Below, piece after piece: positions 18,301 to 26,449 of a stretch of DNA of 44,905 bases. A model generated the notes under the pieces. It saw nothing but the letters and a program-made list of their open reading frames with translations. It was not told the origin of the DNA and searched no databases. This DNA is from CAZTCJ01 sp964612085 (GTDB lineage Bacteria > Pseudomonadota > Alphaproteobacteria > JAJFIK01). Position numbers and translations under genes: made by a program. Position 1 is the first letter of the stretch; every line of letters begins with the position of its first letter. The DNA is taken from assembly GCA_964612085.1 (NCBI GenBank), contig CAZTCJ010000024.1, positions 1-44,905 on the forward strand, in the 5' to 3' direction.

Positions 18301-20346
18301 ATTCTCGACCTGACCGAACCAGGCGGCCCGGAAGGTCGCCTCGAATGTATCCTTGACCGCATCGAGATCGATGGGCGTGCCGGTGCGGTGGGTCATGAAA
18401 AAATCATGGATCCAGATGGTGCGCCCGCCCGCATCCTCGCCCGCGCTCGTCTCACCGGCATCGCGGGCCATCTCCATCGTATACGGAATTTCGTCGATCA
18501 CCTTGAGGCCCATATTCTCGAAGACGACAAGGCAATCGCTCAAGGGAATGGGCGTGTCCCAATGATAGAGCTTCAGGCGCAGCGCCGTTTCGCGATCCGA
18601 CGGCGTGCGGTAGCATTTGAGCGCGATCCCCGGATATCCGGGCAGGCCCTCCAGCACGCCGATATCCTCGACGGCCACATCGCAGGAAAACTGCTCCCGA
18701 TAGGCGACGGAAAAGCTGTTGACATAACGCTGGCTGAGTTCGCGCCCGCGCGCGCCGCCATGGCGCGCGAGCAGGACCAGGCGCAGATCGTCGTGCCAGT
18801 CCCTGGTAAACGCTTCGATCCGGCGCTCCAGGCTCTGAAAATCAATACGCGGAATATCCCCGTCGTCCTTGCTGATAATGAAGAGGACGCGGGCCAGCGG
18901 ACTGTCGCCGAAACTGGGATAAAAGGCCGAGACATAGCCTTCGAACTGCTGGGTCAGGAAGGCGCCGATCCGGATCCGCATGCGGGTGTTGTATTTGTCG
19001 CGCGGCACGAAAACGAGCACCGACACGAACCGGTCGAACCGGTCGTAGCGTACGAAGATCTTGGTTTGCGGCCGCTTTTGCAGGCGCACGATACCGACTG
19101 CGGACTCGACCAACTCATCGACCCGCGCCTGGAACAGTTCGTCCCGCGGATAGGTTTCCAGAATATTCACCAGGGCACGGTCGTCATGGGCGTCGCGCGG
19201 CAGATGGGCACGCTCCCGGATCAGTTCGATTTTCCGCCGCAGCAAAGGAATATCGCGCGGGCTGCGGTTATAGGCCGCCGAGGTGAACAGACCGACCATG
19301 CGCCGCTCGCCCACGACCGCTCCGTCCTCGCCGTAAAGCTTGATGCCGATGTAATCCATGTAAGCGCGGCGGTGAACGCGCGAGCGCACATTCGCCTTGG
19401 AAATGATGATCGGCACCGATTGGCGCAGGAAGTCGCGCACTTCCGGCGTCATGATCACCAACTGGCCTTGACGGCGCAGAACCCTGGTTTCCGGATCGCG
19501 CAAAAGCCCCAGGCCCGTCTCGGGCAGCGCCTTGAGGTCGCCCGTCTCCAGACTGCCGATGATCTCATAGTCCCGCATGCCGAGAAAGGCGAAATGGTCG
19601 TTGAGCAGCCAGGACAGAAAGTCCAATGACTCCTCAAGATCCATGGTATCGACCGTCTTCGGAGCATTCGTCTTGATGTCCTGCACTACCTGGTGGAGGG
19701 CCGCTTTCATCGGACGCCAGTCGCCGACCACAAGCTTGACATCGCCCAGCACGCTACGCATCTGGCTTTCGATCGCCTGCAGAACCGCCGGATCGCTCTG
19801 GCGTTCGATCTCAAGATGCAGGATGGACTCCCGCACATAGCCTTGATCGCGCGCCGCCCGTTCGGCTTCGGCATGGCCCTCGGTCATGACCGCCCGCTCA
19901 ATATGAACGCGCAAGGCGTTCTCGTCGCGCTGGGTCTCGAGAATCGGATGCAGGATACGGACGACCTGGAAATTGCTTTCGGACAATTCGCCCAAAACGG
20001 AATCGATGATGAACGGCATGTCGTCGGTCACGATCTGAAGGATCGTGTTCGGACTATCGAAACCGTGGCTGGATTGTTCGGGGTTGAAGACGCGGACCAC
20101 CAGGGCCCCCGGCTGGCGGCGTTCGAGCCAGGACCAGATCGACGACGCGATGCCGCCTAGGACTTCCGGCGCGTATTGCTCCAGATCGTCCACATCGGCG
20201 CGCTCATAGAGAATACGGATGAAATTGCCGAATTCCTCGGCCTCGCCCGGCGGCATGGACTGTATGGTGAGCGCGGCCGCCCGCTCGACCTGGCCCATGC
20301 GCTGGCTGCCGTTCCCGGCTCCTGCCCCGATCCCGTCTTCTATCAT
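15346..20346 (-). CDS. Large NAD-dependent glutamate dehydrogenase (GDH-180 class)
   Basis: About 1,666 residues, slightly over the family norm of about 1,600 (PF05088; GdhZ in Caulobacter). The N-terminal ACT-like regulatory modules occupy roughly the first 700 residues, followed by the catalytic core. The substrate-binding/catalytic lysine is in VGAKGGFVPRQ (about residue 885), with RGGIRWSDR just before it. NAD-domain features follow (VGVGDMSGDVFGNG, and later GEGANLG, DNAGGVD). It oxidises glutamate to 2-oxoglutarate and ammonium; relatives are allosterically regulated and in Caulobacter also influence cell division. ATG 20346 has AAGGGG 9-10 bases upstream; ATG 20400 is an alternative adding 18 residues. 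Confidence 0.97.
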   Translation of the reverse strand: MIEDGIGAGAGNGSQRMGQVERAAALTIQSMPPGEAEEFGNFIRILYERADVDDLEQYAPEVLGGIASSIWSWLERRQPGALVVRVFNPEQSSHGFDSPNTILQIVTDDMPFIIDSVLGELSESNFQVVRILHPILETQRDENALRVHIERAVMTEGHAEAERAARDQGYVRESILHLEIERQSDPAVLQAIESQMRSVLGDVKLVVGDWRPMKAALHQVVQDIKTNAPKTVDTMDLEESLDFLSWLLNDHFAFLGMRDYEIIGSLETGDLKALPETGLGLLRDPETRVLRRQGQLVIMTPEVRDFLRQSVPIIISKANVRSRVHRRAYMDYIGIKLYGEDGAVVGERRMVGLFTSAAYNRSPRDIPLLRRKIELIRERAHLPRDAHDDRALVNILETYPRDELFQARVDELVESAVGIVRLQKRPQTKIFVRYDRFDRFVSVLVFVPRDKYNTRMRIRIGAFLTQQFEGYVSAFYPSFGDSPLARVLFIISKDDGDIPRIDFQSLERRIEAFTRDWHDDLRLVLLARHGGARGRELSQRYVNSFSVAYREQFSCDVAVEDIGVLEGLPGYPGIALKCYRTPSDRETALRLKLYHWDTPIPLSDCLVVFENMGLKVIDEIPYTMEMARDAGETSAGEDAGGRTIWIHDFFMTHRTGTPIDLDAVKDTFEATFRAAWFGQVENDGFNRLVVEEAMDWRDVMVLRALARFRRQTGLAFSDQYIINALCNQGTIAKLLVQLFQWRFDPDICQSEDERCTRQEEIVERINAALDDVQSLDVDRIIRRFTNLVMAAQRTNFYQVTTDGSVKSQLAIKFASRKIQSLPQPKPLYEIFVYSPRVEGVHLRNGKVARGGIRWSDRAEDFRTEVLSLTKAQQVKNVVIVPVGAKGGFVPRQLPPPGSSRDAVVDEAIACYRMFISSLLDITDNLVDGAPVPPERVVAYDEPDPYLVVAADKGTATFSDIANDVAAGYDFWLGDAFASGGRTGYDHKRMGITARGAWEAVRRHFRELDWDIQTTPFTAVGVGDMSGDVFGNGMLLSEKTRLIAAFDHRDIFIDPNPDPDLSYQERKRMFALPRSSWSDYSRDLISSGGGVFSRQRKSIPVSQEMARVLNIDDTSVTPSQLIQAILRAPVDLLWFGGIGAYVKAHDESHLEVNDRSNDAIRINGREVGAKVIGEGANLGVTQRGRIEYARKGGRINTDFIDNAGGVDCSDHEVNIKVALDSVVRSGILSVERRNQILEDMTDEVAALVLRNNYEQTLALSVAEATAPEDLDAHGRFMRALERQGVLDRAVENLPDEERLLELKESGQGLTRPEIATLMSYAKIALYDAIIETDAPDDPYLDADLIRYFPREMGDQFVEALRGHRLRREIVATELANDLVNTGGLTFVNRIQESMGMSAPDIARAYVISRDVFRIRDLRTRINHLDGTVRSQVQLDAHQQVIAFLRRQVLWFLRYRPGDLRLRPAIETYRPDIQRLSDHLPEALSPFESERLEQRLEKLSRHNLSGALARDVALLEPLASACDIIDVARAQTWSPEDVTATYFAVGAALSLDRLRANASELSSTEHWERLAVKRTIEDLFRQQRHLTAAAIGQVLDAGHDNPSGHDAADIWIQTNEREVDRVTALIHDMEASGPLTSAKLSLAGSQIRDLMSGFGGRRSQLENMTGAL

Positions 20347-20486
20347 CGGCTTTCGCCCCTTCCATTCACCCGTTCCGGTGCCCGGCGGTTTCCATAGCAT
20401 GGCCGCCTGTATGGTTTGTGAAACCTTACACCAAAGAGGGTAAAAGCTCAGATGCGGTCGCGGCCAGGGAGCTTACGCCGCACCGG

Positions 20487-21041
20487 TCAGGGATCGGCGG
20501 GAAGGTGGTCCATGGCCACATGCAGGGCGAGCGTCATGGCGATGGCCATGATGCCCAGGGCCAGCAGGATGCCGAAAGACGCAAGGCCGCCGCCCGCGAA
20601 GGCCAGCCCGATCATGGCCGTGATCGTCGCCGAAGGGGCGAACACCCAGGCGGCCGGGGGCATGCCCACCAGCGCCAGGCCCATGGCGCCCGACGCGGAG
20701 ACCAAAATCAAGGCATGGACCAGGGCGAGCGTCGGGCTCAGATGCGGTCCGATGGCCAGGCCCGCCAAGGCCCAGACCGCCGCCAGGCCGCATAGGGACA
20801 CGGCGCTGGCCATGCCGTTCAGGGCCAGACGTCCGAGAAGGACCAGAACCAGCCCCGACCACAGCACCACGAGCAAGGGCGCCTGCCCGAAAGCCAGCGC
20901 CGCCTCCAGGCCCAGGCCCGCGCCGCCGATCAGCAGCACGCTCAAAGGCACGTCCTGGGCAGGCAAAAGGCAAGCGTCCTCGGTCTCATGCTGGGCGGAA
21001 CCGCCAGCAAGACGGGACAAAAGCGGACACGGCGCGGTCAT
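20487..21041 (-). CDS. Uncharacterised multi-pass membrane protein
   Basis: 184 residues, no family recognised. After a soluble N-terminus of about 35 residues it is almost entirely hydrophobic, with perhaps five or six transmembrane helices rich in Ala, Gly and Leu, ending in a short tail with HVAMDHLPADP. There are no obvious catalytic residues in the membrane part. ATG 21041 is preferred (GGGG 5-8 bases upstream); an ATG at 21083 would add 14 residues. It is transcribed toward the glutamate dehydrogenase gene, 140 bp away, and is divergent from the exonuclease. Confidence 0.6.
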   Translation of the reverse strand: MTAPCPLLSRLAGGSAQHETEDACLLPAQDVPLSVLLIGGAGLGLEAALAFGQAPLLVVLWSGLVLVLLGRLALNGMASAVSLCGLAAVWALAGLAIGPHLSPTLALVHALILVSASGAMGLALVGMPPAAWVFAPSATITAMIGLAFAGGGLASFGILLALGIMAIAMTLALHVAMDHLPADP

Positions 21042-21152
21042 AGGTACCCCAACCTTGAACCGCGACCCCCTACAATCGGCCACTGGCCTTGACGACAGTC
21101 TCCCGATGACATCGTAAAGAAGGTGTTAACGGCACAATGGCAGGGCGCAGAC

Positions 21153-21773
21153 ATGACCCAAACCGCGGTTCTCCTCGATCTGGAATACACGGCCTGGGAA
21201 GGCTCCGTTGCCCGTCAATGGGGCGGCCCCAACGAGCACCGGGAGGTGGTCCAGATCGGCGCCCTGCGGGTGGACCGGGCGAGCGCGCGGCCGCTGGAGG
21301 CGTTCAGCCAGTTTGTCATGCCCCGCATCAATCCGGTGCTGTCGGATTATTTCATCGCACTCACCGGCATCACCAACGAGACCATCCGGACCCATGGCGT
21401 GCCCTTCGAAGAGGCCTACCGCGCTTTCCTCGATTTTCTGAAAGACGGTCCGGTCTTCAGCTATGGCCGCGACGACAAGGTGATCGGCTGGAACATCGAT
21501 CTTTACGGCCTTGAGAGTGTGCTGCCCAAGCTGACCGGCAACGATCTGCGTCCCTATTTCGCGGACGCGGGCGTGGACGTGCCGACCGTGAATTCGGGGC
21601 ATCTCGCCGAATTCTTCGGCGCCCCGCTTCCGGACGAAGGCCAGGAACACGATGCGCTCTACGACTGCCGGTCCATCGCATCGGCTTCCGCCTTTTTGAT
21701 CGCACAGGGAAAGCCGTCGCCTTTCACCGACCCGGAGCACGCCGTCGCCGTCCGTCCACCGCACAACGCGTAA
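21153..21773 (+). CDS. DEDDh 3'-5' exonuclease (DnaQ/RNase T fold)
   Basis: 206 residues. The three exonuclease motifs are complete: ExoI LDLEYTAW (Asp9, Glu11), ExoII GWNIDLYG (Asp116) and ExoIII EHDALYD (His166, Asp171), which places it in the DEDDh group. A conserved ALTGIT phrase (about 70-75) is also typical. It could trim RNA (Eri1/KapD-like) or DNA; the sequence resembles the stand-alone 3'hExo/KapD type more than the Pol III epsilon subunit. ATG 21153 is chosen because homology begins at TAVLLDLE; the open frame starts 30 bases earlier. Confidence 0.85.
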   Translation: MTQTAVLLDLEYTAWEGSVARQWGGPNEHREVVQIGALRVDRASARPLEAFSQFVMPRINPVLSDYFIALTGITNETIRTHGVPFEEAYRAFLDFLKDGPVFSYGRDDKVIGWNIDLYGLESVLPKLTGNDLRPYFADAGVDVPTVNSGHLAEFFGAPLPDEGQEHDALYDCRSIASASAFLIAQGKPSPFTDPEHAVAVRPPHNA

Positions 21774-21873
21774 AGAACGGTCTTCCCGGTCCGCCGCCCG
21801 GCAAGAAATTGTTCACCATTGCCATTTACATCCTGGTTACGTTTCTTAACAAAAGACGGACCGGCCCCCGGCA

Positions 21874-22524
21874 ATGGCGCGCCTTCATTGGAGTTCTTTG
21901 TTCTGTCTTCTTGCCGTGCCGGCCCTGGCGGCCTGCGCGGGGCAGGATCACGCGCCGCCGCCCCCCGCCGAGACCGGCGGCGTGGCGCCGGCCGGGACCG
22001 TTTCGGACGCGCAACAGCCGTCCGAACCAAAAGATGTCACCGCCGAAACCGTGGAAGCGCGCCTTGACCGGCTGGAACGCGGTCTGGCGGAACTGCAAAT
22101 CGATTACTCCCGCCTGGCGCCCCTGCTGGCCGCGCCCCCGGCCCAGGCACAGACACAAGCGGCAACGCGCGTTTACGAACGGAAAGGCGGCGCTCAGAAC
22201 GTGACTGCCGTCACACCTGCGTCGGACCAGTTTGCCCTCCATCTGGCGTCCTATCGCGACGAAGCCCTTGCGGGCCCTGGATGGGACGATCTTGTCAGCC
22301 GGTTTCCCGAGTCCTTAAGCCCGCTGACCCCGGTCGTGGCCGCTGTGGAGGTGGAGAATCGTGGCATCTTCCACCGATTAAAGGCTGGCCCGTTCCCGTC
22401 CTGGCATAGGGCGGAAAGCGCATGCGCCCCTTTGCGTGAAAACGGGCTCAATTGCACGGTTATGGATTTTTCCGGCGCCCGCCTGACAGACGGCGGCGTC
22501 TCCACCCAGTTATCAGTACCCTGA
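21874..22524 (+). CDS. SPOR-domain lipoprotein
   Basis: 216 residues. A lipoprotein signal ends PALAAC (Cys21), followed by a Pro/Ala-rich linker, a short coiled-coil-like segment with VEARLDRLERGLAEL (about 61-75), and a C-terminal SPOR-like domain from about 117 (FALHLASYRDE ... FHRLKAGPF ... CAPLRENGLNCTVMDF). SPOR domains bind denuded peptidoglycan glycans at division sites. Two Cys in the SPOR part could form a disulfide. It is followed 22 bp later by the hybrid kinase, so an operon is likely, but a functional link is unknown. Confidence 0.75.
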   Translation: MARLHWSSLFCLLAVPALAACAGQDHAPPPPAETGGVAPAGTVSDAQQPSEPKDVTAETVEARLDRLERGLAELQIDYSRLAPLLAAPPAQAQTQAATRVYERKGGAQNVTAVTPASDQFALHLASYRDEALAGPGWDDLVSRFPESLSPLTPVVAAVEVENRGIFHRLKAGPFPSWHRAESACAPLRENGLNCTVMDFSGARLTDGGVSTQLSVP

Positions 22525-22546
22525 CACGGTCACGAGGTCCGCACAC

Positions 22547-25072
22547 ATGCTCCATACCCATCCCGAAGGCCAATCCGTGACCCCTCTGCAAGGCCATGAA
22601 GCGGCGACGCGCTTGCCGGAAGGTCTGGAGCGGCCTTTGCTGGAGACCTGTCCGGCGCCGCTTTTCTGCGCCGACGGCCGGGGCCGGGTGATCTGGCTCA
22701 ACGCCGCCGCCCGCACACTGCTTGCGCTGGGGCCGGAGGATCTGCGCCCCAATATGAGCCTGTTCGGCCATATGGCCGTGGAAGACCGCCCGGGCGTCTT
22801 CGAAGCCTGGAGCCGCGGCGTCACCACTGGCGAGGCGGTCAGCGTGCGCTGCCGCTGGACCCATGGCAGCCGCGCGCCCCTGTGGATCCGGCTCGATGCC
22901 GCGCCGCGCCCGGAAATCAGCGGGCTGATGGCCGGCACGATCACCGACATCACCACCTCCATCGCCGCGCGCAATGCCGTTCTGGGCAGCGCCGACATGC
23001 TGCGCCGCCTGGAACAGGTGGGCCAGACCGGCCTGTGGTGGTTTTATCCCAAGACGGGCGAGCTGCATTGGTCGGACGGTATTTTCAGGATCCGGGGCCT
23101 GGAGCCCGCGCCCGCCACGCCCAGCTTCCAGGAGGCGCTTCTTCAGTACCATGAAGACGACCGGGCCGAGGCGGAGCGCCAGTTCCAGGCGGCGACGGAA
23201 ACCGGCTCCGATGTGGATTTCGAGGCCCGACTGATCCGCGCGGACGGCGCCCTGCGCCATGTACGGATCCGGGGCACCACCGATCTGGACGCGGACGGCA
23301 CGGCCCAATGCTGCTATGGCGTCTGCCAGGACATCACGGCCGAGATCGAAGCGAGCGAGGCGCTGCACGACACCCAGATCCGCTATGCCCGCTCGGTCAG
23401 CGGCTCCGGCATCGCCTTGTGGGATTGGGACCTGGCGCGCGACCGCTGCCATGTCACCGGCCGCCTGATGGAGCTGCTGGGCCACGCCCAGGGGGATTCC
23501 CAGATCAATCTCGATTTCCTCATGCGCCACGTGCATGAAGACGACCGGGTGACCGTGGTCCAGAAGATCCTCGGCTGCCTCCAGTCGGGCGATCCGTTCC
23601 GTGCGGATTTCCGCATGCGCCGCGAGGACAGCACTGTCTGGTGGGCCCGCGCCAGGGCGGATGTGCACCGCAACGACCAGGACCGGCCGGTCTGGATGTC
23701 GGGCTCGTTCCTGGACGTGACGCGCGAAAAGACCGCGCAACTGGAAGCCATGCGCGCCCGCGATCAGGCGCAGACCGCGAACCGGGCCAAGTCCGACTTC
23801 CTGGCCGTCATGAGCCACGAAATCCGCACGCCGATGAACGGCATTCTGGGCATGCTGGACCTGCTTCAGTCCACGGAGCTGGCCGAGCTTCAGCACTCCT
23901 ATCTGGATCTGGCCCAGGACTCCGCGCGCGCGCTCCTGTCCCTGCTCAACGACATCCTCGATTTCTCCAAGCTCGACGCGGGCCGCATGGAACTGGAGAC
24001 CATCGATTTCGACCTGCAGCGCACCATCGAAGGCGCGATTTCCATTCTCCGGCCCCGCGCCCAGGACAAGGCCCTGGCGCTCACCCTGACCATGGAAAAG
24101 GACGTGCCCCCCGTGGTCTGCGGCGATCCCGGACGGGTGCGCCAGATCGTGCTCAACCTCTTGTCGAACGCCATCAAATTCACCGACGAGGGCTCCATTC
24201 ACGTTTCCGTCCGCACCCTGACCCAGGATGAAAGCACGACCGTCGTCCGTATCGAAGTGGCCGATACCGGGATCGGCATTGCCGAGCCGGTGCGGCGGCG
24301 GCTGTTCTCCCGGTTCGTGCAGGCCGACAGCTCGATCAAGCGCAAATATGGCGGCACGGGGCTTGGGCTTGCCATTTCCAAACAGCTCTGCGAACTGATG
24401 GACGGCGAGATCGGCGTCGACAGCGAGGAAGGTCAAGGCAGCACCTTCTGGTTCACCCTGCCCTTCGCCCACGGACTCGCCGATCATATCGAAGCGCCCC
24501 AGGACGGCCCCGCGCCCGCTGTCAAACCCTGCCAGCCGCTTACGATCCTTCTGGCCGAGGACAATGTGGTCAACCAGCAGGTCATCGGCGCCATCCTGTC
24601 GAAGCTCGGCCACAGCTATACGGTCGCCGCCAATGGCGCGGATGCGGTGCGCCGCCTCCAGGAACAAAAATACGATCTGGTCCTGATGGATATCGAAATG
24701 CCGGAGATGGACGGCGTCATGGCCACGCGGATCATCCGGGTGCTGCCCGGATCGGTGGCGCGGGTGCCGATCGTGGCCCTCACCGCCAACGCCATGGCGG
24801 GCGACCGGGAACAGTATCTCGCCGCAGGCATCACCGATTATGTCTCCAAGCCGGTGGATGTGGAAAGCCTGGTGCGGGCAATCGAACGCTGCCGCCCGGC
24901 AAAACCCGACGCCTCTCCTGTGCCCATGGGGCCGAAAATCCAGCGCCTGGCGGAGTTCAATCCGGAGCCCGAGACCGAGCCCACCCATGCCCGCCGCCCG
25001 GCCCGCTCCCGCGAGCAGGCGGTCGCGGAGACCAAAAAGGCGCTGGAGGACCTCATCACCTCGCTTGGGTGA
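22547..25072 (+). CDS. Hybrid sensor histidine kinase / response regulator with three PAS domains
   Basis: 841 residues, soluble (no transmembrane segment seen). Three PAS domains lie at roughly 28-150, 155-275 and 285-405. HisKA follows with phospho-acceptor His424 in MSHEIRTPMNG, then HATPase_c (N box NLLSNAIKF near 537, G box GTGLGL near 602) and a C-terminal REC domain with phospho-acceptor Asp715 in LMDIEMPEMDG, ALTANAM and a conserved SKPV lysine. The last about 60 residues are a Pro/Arg/Glu-rich tail. Signals and target are unknown; there is no Hpt domain in the window. It overlaps by 4 bases a GTG that opens the ttcA frame, but ttcA probably starts later. Confidence 0.9.
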   Translation: MLHTHPEGQSVTPLQGHEAATRLPEGLERPLLETCPAPLFCADGRGRVIWLNAAARTLLALGPEDLRPNMSLFGHMAVEDRPGVFEAWSRGVTTGEAVSVRCRWTHGSRAPLWIRLDAAPRPEISGLMAGTITDITTSIAARNAVLGSADMLRRLEQVGQTGLWWFYPKTGELHWSDGIFRIRGLEPAPATPSFQEALLQYHEDDRAEAERQFQAATETGSDVDFEARLIRADGALRHVRIRGTTDLDADGTAQCCYGVCQDITAEIEASEALHDTQIRYARSVSGSGIALWDWDLARDRCHVTGRLMELLGHAQGDSQINLDFLMRHVHEDDRVTVVQKILGCLQSGDPFRADFRMRREDSTVWWARARADVHRNDQDRPVWMSGSFLDVTREKTAQLEAMRARDQAQTANRAKSDFLAVMSHEIRTPMNGILGMLDLLQSTELAELQHSYLDLAQDSARALLSLLNDILDFSKLDAGRMELETIDFDLQRTIEGAISILRPRAQDKALALTLTMEKDVPPVVCGDPGRVRQIVLNLLSNAIKFTDEGSIHVSVRTLTQDESTTVVRIEVADTGIGIAEPVRRRLFSRFVQADSSIKRKYGGTGLGLAISKQLCELMDGEIGVDSEEGQGSTFWFTLPFAHGLADHIEAPQDGPAPAVKPCQPLTILLAEDNVVNQQVIGAILSKLGHSYTVAANGADAVRRLQEQKYDLVLMDIEMPEMDGVMATRIIRVLPGSVARVPIVALTANAMAGDREQYLAAGITDYVSKPVDVESLVRAIERCRPAKPDASPVPMGPKIQRLAEFNPEPETEPTHARRPARSREQAVAETKKALEDLITSLG

Positions 25073-25122
25073 AACGCCGCCCGTTTCATGCTACATGCCT
25101 CGAAACCGCAAACGAGGCAGCC

Positions 25123-26046
25123 ATGTCCATGGACACGACAATCGAAACAGAAGAGGGACGCGATGCCGTTGCGGACGGCTTTTCGCACCCTCTGTTCCGC
25201 GACGTGCCGGATACGGTCGCTTTCCGGAAACTGCGTAAGCGGATCGTGCGTTTGACCCGCGAGGCCATCGACACCTATGGCATGCTGCCGAAAACGGCCG
25301 ATGGAACGCGCCCGCGCTGGCTGGTGTGCCTCTCCGGCGGCAAGGACAGCTACACGCTGCTTGCCAGTCTGCTCGACCTGCAATGGCAGGGGGTGCTGCC
25401 GGTGGATCTGCTGGCTTGCAATCTGGACCAGGGCCAGCCCGGCTTTCCCAAACACATCCTGCCCGATTATCTGAGCCGCATCTGCGTTGCGCACCGGATC
25501 GAGTATCAGGACACCTATACCATCGTCACCGACAAGGTGCCGGAACACAAAACCTATTGCGCGCTGTGTTCTCGGCTGAGGCGCGGCATCTTGTACCGCA
25601 TCGCCCGGGAGGAAGGCTGCGAGGCCGTGGTGCTCGGCCATCACCGGGACGATCTGCTGGAAACCTTCTTCATGAATTTGTTCCATGGCGGACGATTGGC
25701 CACCATGCCGCCCAAGCTCGTCAACGAGGAAGGCGACCTTCTGGTCCTGCGCCCCTTGGCCTTGTGCGCGGAAGCTGATATCGCCCGCTATGCCAAGCTG
25801 ATGGATTTCCCCATCATCCCGTGCACTCTGTGCGGCTCTCAGGACGGGTTGCAGCGCATGGCGGTCAAGGCGTTGCTCGATGACTGGGAACGCAAGGCGC
25901 CCGGACGCCGCCAAGTGATGTTCCGTGCCCTGACCGCCGTGCGCCCGTCCCATCTGGCCGACCCGCGCCTGTGGGATTTCGCAGGGCTCGCGCCTTCTCA
26001 AGACTCCGCGCGGAAGACGAGCACGGGTTCGGATCCGTCCGCATAA
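25123..26046 (+). CDS. ttcA: tRNA 2-thiocytidine synthetase TtcA
   Basis: 307 residues. The PP-loop ATP-binding motif SGGKDS is at 71-76. The cysteines that hold the iron-sulfur cluster fit CALC (Cys146, Cys149) plus the CTLC segment (Cys234, Cys237). GHHRDDLLETFFMNLF is the TtcA/TilS-family helix. It thiolates C32 of selected tRNAs, using ATP and a [4Fe-4S] cluster, in the cytoplasm. ATG 25123 (GAGGCAG upstream) is chosen; the frame is open from a GTG overlapping the kinase stop. The last 49 bases overlap the end of the convergent META gene, so the final about 15 residues (SQDSARKTSTGSD) are low-complexity and may be recent. Confidence 0.93.
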   Translation: MSMDTTIETEEGRDAVADGFSHPLFRDVPDTVAFRKLRKRIVRLTREAIDTYGMLPKTADGTRPRWLVCLSGGKDSYTLLASLLDLQWQGVLPVDLLACNLDQGQPGFPKHILPDYLSRICVAHRIEYQDTYTIVTDKVPEHKTYCALCSRLRRGILYRIAREEGCEAVVLGHHRDDLLETFFMNLFHGGRLATMPPKLVNEEGDLLVLRPLALCAEADIARYAKLMDFPIIPCTLCGSQDGLQRMAVKALLDDWERKAPGRRQVMFRALTAVRPSHLADPRLWDFAGLAPSQDSARKTSTGSDPSA

Positions 26047-26423
26047 AGCATGAGACGGCCATCGCCGCCGATCTCGTAGCGCGCCGCGCTTGCGAGCAGG
26101 GCCAGATACCGGTCTTCCTGAGCCATGATGGGCGCGGGGCACGCCATCTTCGTCCGGCCGAACGGCCCGAGACTGAGCCGCGCGCCGTCGACCGCGCCGG
26201 ACCCGAAATACCGGTTGCAGCCGCCCGAGCCGGAGACCTTGCCGTCCGGCCTGATCTCAAAAACGACTTCCGTCTCGGCCAGAACGGGCTCCGCCCCGAT
26301 GCGCTCGGCCAGCCAGCGCGGCCCGGCCAGAGCCGCGCTCTCCGCACTGCCCGCCGGTCCGGCTGCAGGACCGCAGGCCATGGTCAGGATCAGCATGCTC
26401 AGCACCGCCACACATCGCATCAT
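25998..26423 (-). CDS. META-domain lipoprotein (HslJ-like)
   Basis: 141 residues. The lipoprotein signal ends ILTMAC (Cys17). The META domain (PF03724) follows: WLAERIG near 37, the signature SGSGGCNRYFGSG near 64-76 and GRTKMACPAP near 90, ending with a strand-rich VLVFRAES. Members such as HslJ are envelope proteins linked to heat, motility or novobiocin resistance; the biochemical role is unclear. The coding sequence ends inside the ttcA 3' end (49-bp convergent overlap). Confidence 0.85.
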   Translation of the reverse strand: MMRCVAVLSMLILTMACGPAAGPAGSAESAALAGPRWLAERIGAEPVLAETEVVFEIRPDGKVSGSGGCNRYFGSGAVDGARLSLGPFGRTKMACPAPIMAQEDRYLALLASAARYEIGGDGRLMLYADGSEPVLVFRAES

Positions 26424-26449
26424 CGCAGATTCTCCACCCTTACCCGGCC

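Noticed and set aside
22460..24988. An 842-codon open frame on the - strand opposite the hybrid kinase
   Set aside because: Antisense shadow of the kinase; the + strand protein has complete PAS, HisKA, ATPase and REC motifs.
24838..26142. A 434-codon - strand frame across the kinase and ttcA
   Set aside because: Antisense shadow; it crosses two clearly coding genes on the + strand and shows no known domain.
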